A stretch of DNA of 64,000 bases from contig OY726566.1 of assembly GCA_963383645.1 (NCBI GenBank), positions 94,283,779 to 94,347,778 of the forward strand, written 5' to 3'. Positions 57,056 to 64,000 of this stretch are shown in pieces (position 1 is the stretch's first letter; every line of letters begins with the position of its first letter). The stretch comes from Muscardinus avellanarius. Lineage: Eukaryota > Chordata > Mammalia > Rodentia > Gliridae. Below the pieces are notes generated by a model, which did no database searches, was not told the DNA's origin, and was given only the letters and a program-made list of their open reading frames with translations. The translations under genes were made by a program, and so were the position numbers.

Positions 57056-57840
57056 CTTGTTCTCTCCCAGAGGCCTTGAAGCTGGAGCTTCATTTACCAT
57101 GTGATTATTCTGCCCTCTAACCCTCCTCTAGGTTGAGGGTAGAAACACTGTGCTCTCGCCCTGGGAATTTCAAGCCCTGCGAGGCACCTCTGGCTCCTGG
57201 GGCTTCCCTGCTCCTCTTGCACCAAAGCTTCAGACACCGAAGGGAAATCATAACCCTAAGTGTTGTAGCCTCACAGCGACTTGCAGACCCTCTCCATATG
57301 ATTTCCTACCTTACTCCTACAGCCTTCTTTTAAAAACATCTTCCTCTTCTCAATCTCTAGGAAAGGTAGAAACTAGGTCTGGATTCCAGTGAACTCTGTC
57401 ACTGATTGTTATATAACTGTGTGTGTGAATCACAGCTTAAGTGGGACAGAAAATCTCCAGTTAATGGAAGTTGCCAAGAATCGCAGAAAACCAGGCCCTG
57501 ATGCTCGTATAATCTGTACTCTCCAGTGTGGAAAAACACTGGGTGGAGGTGGAGGGCGCTGGGCAGGTCAGCCAAGCAGCTGAGCATAGGTATGCCCAGT
57601 GAGGAGAGGGAAGGCAGGCTGACACAGCCCAGTCTGCAGATTTTCCAGGTACCTCGGAGGCCCGCTGGTCTTTGGGCCAGCAGCTTTCGTGTAGGGAGGT
57701 GAGAGTTGCTGTGGCATTGCCTGTCTCGTTTTACTAGATTCTGCTCCTGCCAAGATGTGGCTGGTGTGTGTGAGTACTTGCAGGGTTGGGGAGGAGGAGG
57801 CAGGGCGTCCTTATCAGTGCGGTTCCTCTCACTCCCGCAG

Positions 57841-57949
57841 ACCTGTTTCTGCTGATCTGTCCCTACAGGCAGCACCTCTTGGCTGCTTGCCCTTGATAGA
57901 GTATTTTGCATCGGGATTTATTCCTGCCAACAGGTGGAGGATTATTTAG
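57841..57949 (+). other. BPGM: candidate alternative BPGM leader exon
   Basis: A strong pyrimidine-rich acceptor (cctctcactcccgcag, ending 57840) and a second one (ctgtccctacag, ending 57868) precede a consensus donor, TTTAG|gtaagt (57950). This gives exons of 109 or 81 nt located about 0.9 kb upstream of the coding exon. No repeat covers it. Human BPGM is known to have alternative 5' exons, but I cannot confirm this one is homologous. Confidence 0.35.
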
Positions 57950-58164
57950 GTAAGTACCATAGTTGGGGTTAACGCCACTTAAAATTACTTGTAATGAAGT
58001 CTGAATATCGAACCAGTGAATCTTGTATGCCTTAGATTTACTTGTATATGGTGTAGTGTGTAGTATTGAAGAGCTAGTTGCCACTAGTCAGTGCTATATA
58101 CTAGATATATGTGGTGATTTATTGAGTTAACATATTTAATCACTTTTATAATAATATGACACTG

Positions 58165-58383
58165 AAGCCAGGCGTGGTGGCGCACGCTTGTAATCCCAGC
58201 ATTCGGGAGGCTGAGACAGGAGAATCGCAGTTCGTGGACAGCCTCAGCTACTTAGTGAGGCCCTCTGCAACTCAGTGAGACCCAGTTTCAAAATAAAGAA
58301 TAAAAAATAGGGCAGGGGGTATAGCTCGGAGTTCAGAAGCCCCTGGGTTCCATCCCCAGACCTAAAAAAAAATTTAAAAAAAA
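58165..58383 (+). mobile_element. B1-dID SINE (intron 1)
   Basis: Complete dimer, 'gccaggcgtggtggcgcac' to 'catccccagacct', flanked by atgacactg at 58156-58164 and 58384-58392. It lies 460 bp before the coding exon. Confidence 0.94.
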
Positions 58384-58852
58384 ATGACACTGGTAAACAC
58401 TTTTTTTTTCTACCAGAGGAAAAATAAAGAATCATGACTTCAGTGCGGCATCAGCTACAGGAGCCGGGAATTCCCAGCTACTAGTTGTGTTTTTAGACAT
58501 CTATAACCCATCCAACTAAATCTTCTCTACGTTAGCATAAACTCCCTTTTTATCTGGCAGAAACAGTGTGTCATTAGAATGAAGTGTTCTGTTATTTCAC
58601 ATAATACAATTAACATACTATCCAGTCACCAGAAAATTGAAGTCAGTGCGGTTGTCTGTAATTAATTATCTGGAGAATAGGTCTGTATGCCTGTATGCAC
58701 CACCGTGTATGAATACCGGACATCTGACGTCAAACAGTTCAGAGGAATTTCAGTTTATTTTAGAAGCTGGCTGTTGTAAAATTGGGCTTCCATTCCTAGG
58801 TAGTCATTTGAATGAAGAATATAATCTGTATTTTTTGTTTTTCTCTTCCTAG

Positions 58853-58913
58853 ATGTATTGCTGCCCTTGAACAGTATCCCATTTGAAAACGTCAGGAAAG
58901 CTCAGCCATCAGT
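58853..58913 (+). other. BPGM: BPGM exon 2, 5' untranslated part
   Basis: Begins after a good acceptor (tttgtttttctcttcctag, ending 58852). It contributes the last 61 nt of the leader, including the stop (TGA 58868-58870) of the upstream ORF that starts in exon 1. Confidence 0.88.
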
Positions 58914-59514
58914 ATGTCCAAGTACAAACTGATTATGTTAAGACATGGCGAGGGCGCCTGGAATAAGGAGAACCGATTTTGTAGTTGGGTGGATCAGAAA
59001 CTTAACACTGAAGGGCTGGAAGAAGCTCGGAACTGTGGGAAGCAGCTCAAGGCACTAAACTTTGAGTTCGATCTTGTGTTCACATCCATCCTTAACCGGT
59101 CCATCCACACAGCCTGGCTGATCCTGGAAGAGCTGGGGCAGGAGTGGGTGCCCTTGGAAAGTTCCTGGCGTCTCAATGAACGTCACTACGGAGCCTTGAT
59201 TGGGCTCAACAGGGAGAAAATGGCGTTGAATCACGGCGAAGAACAGGTGAGGCTCTGGAGAAGAAGCTACAACGTGACCCCGCCTCCCATCGAGGAGTCT
59301 CATCCCTACTACCATGAGATCTACAACGACCGGAGGTACAAGGTGTGTGACGTTCCCTTGGACCAGCTGCCAAGATCTGAAAGCTTAAAGGATGTCCTGG
59401 AGAGACTCCTTCCCTACTGGAATGAAAGGATCGCTCCTGAAGTACTCAAGGGCAAAACCATTCTGATATCTGCTCATGGGAATAGCAGTAGAGCCCTCCT
59501 GAAACATCTGGAAG
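58914..59514 (+). CDS. BPGM: bisphosphoglycerate mutase, first coding exon (residues 1-200)
   Basis: BPGM makes 2,3-bisphosphoglycerate from 1,3-bisphosphoglycerate in the Rapoport-Luebering shunt. In red cells this product lowers haemoglobin oxygen affinity. It is a cytosolic homodimer of the histidine phosphatase / phosphoglycerate mutase family. Visible: the LRHGEGAWN motif with catalytic His11 and Arg10, and Gly14 where glycolytic PGAMs have Ser, a mark of BPGM; Arg62; Glu89-Arg90; Arg100; Arg116-Arg117; and His188 in SAHGNSSR. The ATG has A at -3. Coding stops at GAAG|gtacca, phase 1 within Gly201; 200 of about 259 residues lie here. From memory it differs from human at about seven positions, none catalytic. 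Reading on into the intron would add 15 foreign residues and a stop (59564). Confidence 0.97.
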
Positions 59515-59694
59515 GTACCAGCTTTACATACTATCTATTAGAGGCAGCTAAGTGTCATAGGTAGGCCTTAATCTAGAAATTAAGTAATGCACTGTGTACA
59601 TAACAGACATTTCTTTTCTATGCCCCTCTTTGGATTTAAGAAGCAACTCATCTGCAAATTAAAATTCCTATGCCTTCAACATTCACAGTATGTG

Positions 59695-59880
59695 AAGCAG
59701 AGGTTTTCAGACACTAGAGCGTGGGAGTCACCTGGGTAGCGCCTGACACAGGTAGCAGGTCCTTCCCTGGAAAGATCAGGCAGACTGAGGCACGGCCTGA
59801 GAACTTGCATCTCTTAAAAGGTTCCAGGTGGTGCTGATCCTGCTGCTGGGGTTCTGCGCTTTGAGAAGAGCTGATCCAGG
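59695..59880 (+). mobile_element. MER5-type DNA transposon (intron 2)
   Basis: Non-autonomous hAT-Charlie element: 'gaggttttcagacactag', 'gggagtcacctgggtagc', 'cctgagaacttgcatctctt', 'ccaggtggtgctgatcctgctg', 'gctttgagaag' occur in consensus order. Confidence 0.8.
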
Positions 59881-60020
59881 GGATTACATGGCTTTTGTTG
59901 CCGTAAGATGGAAAGAGGCTAAGAAGGGAGGAGATTGTAAAAACGGCGGCGAGAGCAAGTGTGAGTTTTTAAGTTAGGTAAATTATCTGGACTTCAGATT
60001 TTCCTGCTTTCTTCCAACTT

Positions 60021-60111
60021 CCAGTTACTTTTCTCTTTTTTCTTTTTGTGGTGCCGAGCATAGAACCCAGGGCCTGGTAAATGTTAGGTGGCACTGAGCT
60101 ATACCCCAGCC
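60021..60111 (-). mobile_element. ID-type SINE monomer, antisense (intron 2)
   Basis: A T-rich inverted tail, then 'catagaacccagggcc' and 'gagctataccccagccc'. Flanked by an exact 14-bp duplication, ctttcttccaactt, at 60007-60020 and 60112-60125. Confidence 0.9.
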
Positions 60112-60125
60112 CTTTCTTCCAACTT

Positions 60126-60781
60126 TCAACAATTGTGGCTGTGTTTTCCGACCTGGATTCCTAAGCAGTTCTCTTATTCCAGTTCTTCTTTTCCCAGTCT
60201 TTGGCTGAGAGAAAGTTCTGGAGGAAGAAAATAAGGCCATAGTTGTTTTTTTAATTGATCTCGCCTCCATAAGTTTGGAGCTACTTGAGGTTGCATTCTG
60301 GAATGTACTGTTTTATTACCTTCTGTTTCAATAACACGGACTCTTTCAAGGACTGCGGTTTCTCACCCTGGGCACCTGTTCTTACTCCCCTCTCTCTCTT
60401 CACTAATCCAAGATGGTGGTGCCATGTGAGGGGCCTCCTGGCTGGGTTTTCCTGTCTCCCTCACATGGCCGAGTGGATTAGCAGGCATGTCTCCATCATG
60501 CCTTTTCATTATTCTTCACTTTCTATAAGAGGCTCTGAAAAAAATTAAAAAGGTTGGTATTATTAGCGGTTTAAGTGGGAATAGGTTATCGGGAGCAAAA
60601 TGAAGTGATCTTTATGAGATTTCAATGTAAACTTTTTAGCATGTGCTTATTTTGCCCTAAGTTTTATAACATGAACAAGAACCAAATCACTTTTGAATAC
60701 CTGACATTTGTTAATTTTGAAGAGTAGATCTAAAATCTATAGACTTTACTACCTTTTAAGAACTTTATTGGTTAGGCATGG

Positions 60782-60832
<51 letters not shown>

Positions 60833-61585
60833 CATGCATGTGTTCTCAACTCTATAAAGGATTTTCTTTTAGAAAACTCAGATACTTGTTTAAATGACAG
60901 ATGACTTAATCATTAATAGACTGTAATAGTTTATTGTTTGAAGAGGCGTTAAGGTTTCTCTTAGGACCAAAACAAACTGGAATTCAGAATTATGAAGTTT
61001 CTGCCAGGAAATAGATTCTATCCAAGCACGCCGACCCCTTTTTCAGAAGTGGGACTATGATTTCATTTAAGGCCAGGCTCCTTTCCCCAAAGGAAATACC
61101 CCTGTCTCCATTCTTCTTCGTAATCTTCGTTTTTTCCCCCCACCCTTAGCTGAGAAATCCTTCCTTTAAAAAAAATTAGAAATAAAAGCCCCCTGCTGTT
61201 TAAAGCCATTTACTCTTCACCCACCTTCAAGTTTAGATTCCTTAAAGATTAGTCTGCAGCCCTGGCCACAGCTCATTCTCCAGACACCCTGTACTGGTGT
61301 GTTTATAATTTCACTATTTTAAGGGAAACAGGAAGAAAGTTTAATGAGTGGTCCTGGGAGACTGTCATCACTCTTTCACTGGTGGGGATGGAGGAAACTG
61401 CCTTTAAAGGATAAAGTTTGACACAAAAGAATTTCACTTTTTTTATTTAAGGGAATTTTTTTTAAAGCGTCTGTAATTTATTGGAAAAATAATCAAATGG
61501 TATACCTGCTTTAGAAACCTTCAAAAGGGTTCAACGTGCTTACCATCTGGCATTCTGGCAGGCCCACTCCTAGTATATACCTGTA
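60126..61585. other. intron 2 sequence with (GT)n
   Basis: Nothing recognised except a GT microsatellite at 60786-60831. Confidence 0.45.
60786..60831 (+). repeat. (GT)n microsatellite
   Basis: About 46 bp of perfect GT in intron 2. Confidence 0.95.
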
Positions 61586-61587
61586 TT

Positions 61588-62015
61588 TGTTTTCTCGTGG
61601 TGCCACAAGAACAAAACACTGGGTGGCTAAAAACAACAGAAATTTATTTTGAGAACTCGAAGCCCCAAATGAAGGGGTTGGCAGAGCAGTACTGTGCAGC
61701 TCCAGGAGAGACTTCGCTGGCCTTGTCTGGCCTCTGGGGCTTGCCGGCAGTCTTTGGTATCCCATGGTCTGTAGGAGCACCACTCCAGCCCCCCACTTCT
61801 CTTGACATTCTTTCTAAAGCTCGAGTGTGTCCTTAGCCCCGATTTCTTTCTCTTTTTCATAAGAAAACCAATAAAAATGAATTAGAGCCACCCCAGTGAC
61901 CTCATTTTAACTTGATTATTTCTTTGATCCCGTTTTCAAATACAGTTACATTCTGAAGTCCTGGAGGTTTGGAACATCAGCATATTTGCGGGGCGCAGTT
62001 GAACGCATAACACTA
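61588..62015 (-). mobile_element. MLT1-type LTR, antisense (intron 2)
   Basis: Reverse complement of MLT1 landmarks: 'tgtatttgttttctcgtggtgcc', 'aaaacaacagaaatttatttt', 'cagtctttggtatcccatgg', 'ctcattttaacttgattatttc'. No internal genes are present. Confidence 0.75.
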
Positions 62016-62530
62016 TTCAAGAGAGATTAAAGTTTCCACGCAAAATGTTGTACATAAATTTTCATAGCAGTATGTTCATAATAGCCCAAAGAGAAACCCA
62101 AATGTTCATTAAATACTGAATGGGCAAATTAAATGTAGCATATCCAACGGGATACTGTCCAGCAATAAGTAGTGAGGTGTTCATAAAGGCTGGAACACAG
62201 ACGTGCCTTGAAATCATTACGTTTTGTGGAAGAAGCCAGTCAGAAAGGATCCCAGAGACAGGAGGATCATGCAGGTTCGAAGCCAGCCGCGCGCTGGCTT
62301 AGGAGACCCTGTTTCCAAGTAAAAATGTAAAAATAGGTCTGGGAGTGTAGCCTGGAGGTAGAAGGGCTTCCAGGAACCCCAGTGCCACAAAAAAAAAAAA
62401 AAAAAAAAGGATCCCATATTAGGTCATAGATTTCCATTTGTACAAAATGTCCAGAATAGGACAGAGTGTAGAACAGCAGTTGTTGCCTAAGTCTAGAGGT
62501 GGTGGAAGAGAGGAAGGAGATTGAGAATAG
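62016..62530 (+). mobile_element. L1M 3' fragment, split by a SINE (intron 2)
   Basis: 'ttcatagcagtatgttcataatagcccaaag', 'ccaaatgttcattaaatactg' and 'acgggatactgtccagcaataag' match old L1 3' sequence. It resumes after the SINE with 'ttagaggtggtggaagagagg'. Confidence 0.75.
62255..62405 (+). mobile_element. 5'-truncated B1-dID SINE with duplication
   Basis: Starts at 'gagacaggaggatc' (about 45 bp of the B1 half missing), ends 'aaccccagtgccac' plus A tail. Flanked by aaaggatccca at 62244-62254 and 62406-62416, so the truncation happened at insertion. Confidence 0.92.
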
Positions 62531-62677
62531 CCTGAGATCACAGGTTCAAGGCCATCAATCCCTCTGACTTAGACTCTGTTCTAGAATAAAGCATAAAATC
62601 GGGCTAGGGGTATAGCTCAGAGGTTGAAGGCTCTTGGGTTCAATCCCCAGCATACATCTGGGCGCATAATCTTGAGT

Positions 62678-62715
<38 letters not shown>
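62531..62715 (+). mobile_element. 5'-truncated B1-dID SINE with (CA)n tail
   Basis: 'gatcacaggttcaaggcc' to 'caatccccagcatac', then a spacer and a CA repeat (62679-62715). Confidence 0.85.
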
Positions 62716-62718
<3 letters not shown>

Positions 62719-62883
62719 CAGCAGTGCTAGTCCTGTTGTCTTGTATGCCTAACCTTCCAGAGCTCAAGTTACAGGCTTTTGTATGGTATTTGATAAATTT
62801 CCAACATAAAATATTTTGTTGAGTTTAGACACTGACTCTCAAGTTACAAAATTAAGTGAATTTTCTTTATTGTGATAGTTCTT

Positions 62884-63079
62884 TTTTTTTTTTTTTTTTT
62901 TTGGCAGTACCGGGGATACATTCTACCTCCGAGCTATACTCCCAGCCCTATTTTTTTTTTTTTATTCTTTATTTTTGAAACAGGGTCTCACTAAGCAGCT
63001 GAGGCTGTCCGTAAACCATGATCCTCCAGTCTCAGGCTCCTGAATGCTGGGATTGCAAATGTGCGCCACCACGCCCGGC
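62884..63079 (-). mobile_element. B1-dID SINE, antisense, with duplication
   Basis: Complete antisense dimer ending 'gccaccacgcccggc'. Flanked by an exact 13-bp duplication, tgtgatagttctt, at 62871-62883 and 63080-63092. Confidence 0.95.
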
Positions 63080-63092
63080 TGTGATAGTTCTT

Positions 63093-64000
63093 AATGCTTT
63101 CAGAGACCATATTTTTCAAAGGCCAAAGAGGACATCAAATATATAGAAAGAAAATTCCTTCTTAAGGGACTTTGCTAATTTTTAGAAAAACGGATTATTA
63201 CCTAGACTACACTGGCATGTCCAGGATAAAGCAGGGCCACCTCTTAGTGGTTCAGACACACTTCTCACAAAGCACTAGGAAAACCTGCACGGTGGGCTTA
63301 TTAGTTAGTGCCTGGAAGCATCCTGTTCTGCTGGGTTCCTAACCAGCCTCTGCTTCTCTCTCTGTGGCTGGCATAGCCACTTCCTGTTTATCTCCTGCTG
63401 GTCAGCATTGAAGGAAAAGCAAGGTACCACACTGAGCATGAATGCAGCTGCACCTTGCCAGGGCGAGTAGATTGTTTAGTCTGGGGTCAAGCACAGGATT
63501 AGGCAGTGTCAGGTGTAAAATAAGAATGCAGGCAAGACAGTAGACAGACTTCAGAATTGTGTGCAACTGCGCACACAGCAAGGAGAGGAAGTGTGGAGAG
63601 GAAATTAGAGATCTGGGGAGGAAAGGTCAGCTGGGACCAGCTGTGGGGACGGGGCCAAGGAGTTAGTCACCTTTGGCATTTAGTTAGTGCGATATTTTCA
63701 GAAGCAGCAAGTTCAAGCCTCCCTTCCGTGAGGCATATAGTTGCCTAGTGCTGTGGTTAAGCCTTCTTGCATCTAAGTACATTAGGATTATACAAACCTT
63801 TATTTTTAAATATTAGGGGTCAATTTAACGATAAAATTAAGTGTACGTACAGTGGGTTCTTCTCTCTGCCTTATTCGAAATTTAGAAGCTATTATTCTAT
63901 CATGTTACAATATCCAAAGAACTTATTTCCAGTTGTTTCCCTGGCTTAGCTTTATTGTACACGTGTATAGCATTCAAATTTTTGCATTCAAGTTTTAAAG
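63093..64000. other. intron 2 sequence, nothing recognised
   Basis: No exon-like frame and no repeat family recognised up to the window end. The final BPGM exon is not reached. Confidence 0.5.

Larger units (their letters stand above)
48735..64000 (+). other. BPGM: BPGM gene, 5' part (runs off the window)
   Basis: Exon 1 (to 48824), intron 1 (48825-58852, about 10 kb), coding exon 2 (58853-59514), and the start of intron 2 (from 59515 to the window end). The last exon, which should encode residues 201 to about 259, is not included. Intron 1 holds SINEs, MIR, L2, three long microsatellites and a candidate alternative leader exon. Intron 2 so far holds MER5, an ID SINE, an MLT1-type LTR, an L1M piece and SINEs. 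Confidence 0.85.

Overview
The window is mammalian nuclear DNA, most probably from a squirrel-family rodent (squirrel, marmot or prairie dog). The main reason is the dominant repeat: about fifty copies of a dimeric SINE, a 7SL-derived B1-like left half joined to a tRNA-derived ID-like right half (the B1-dID/MEN type known from Sciuridae and dormice). Old pan-mammalian repeats (MIR, L2, MER5, MLT1-type LTRs, L1M) also occur. There are no operons, CRISPR arrays or other prokaryotic features.

The only protein-coding gene I can support is BPGM, bisphosphoglycerate mutase, on the + strand. Its CpG-rich, CCAAT-box promoter and untranslated first exon lie at about 48.4-48.8 kb. The first coding exon (58853-59514, start codon 58914) encodes residues 1-200 plus the first base of codon 201. 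The window ends inside intron 2, so the last exon, which should encode about 58 residues, is outside. All the phosphoglycerate-mutase catalytic residues carried by this exon are present. The 5' leader contains a spliced upstream ORF, and intron 1 holds a good candidate alternative leader exon at 57.84-57.95 kb.

Region by region: 1-48 kb is intergenic and repeat-dense. It holds an L1 ORF2 fragment (5.5-6.9 kb), a rearranged L1 with intact 5' end and ORF1 (10.8-13.2 kb), a second copy of the same rearranged element in opposite orientation (33.4-36.5 kb), several L1M 3' ends, two MLT1-type LTRs, a 5S rRNA fragment with target-site duplications (27.1 kb), a small minisatellite (39.0 kb) and nested SINE clusters (15.3, 28.6-29.5, 42.0-43.1 kb). 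From 48.4 to 64 kb is the BPGM gene, whose introns carry SINEs, L2, MIR, MER5, an MLT1-type LTR and long microsatellites.

The most unusual items are the two matching L1 composites (ORF1 joined to antisense L1 ORF2), the 37-nt 5S rRNA piece flanked by a 16-bp duplication, and the BPGM leader features. I found no sign of a new multi-gene system. Homology calls rest on recognition by eye, without a database search; repeat borders are approximate unless a target-site duplication fixes them.
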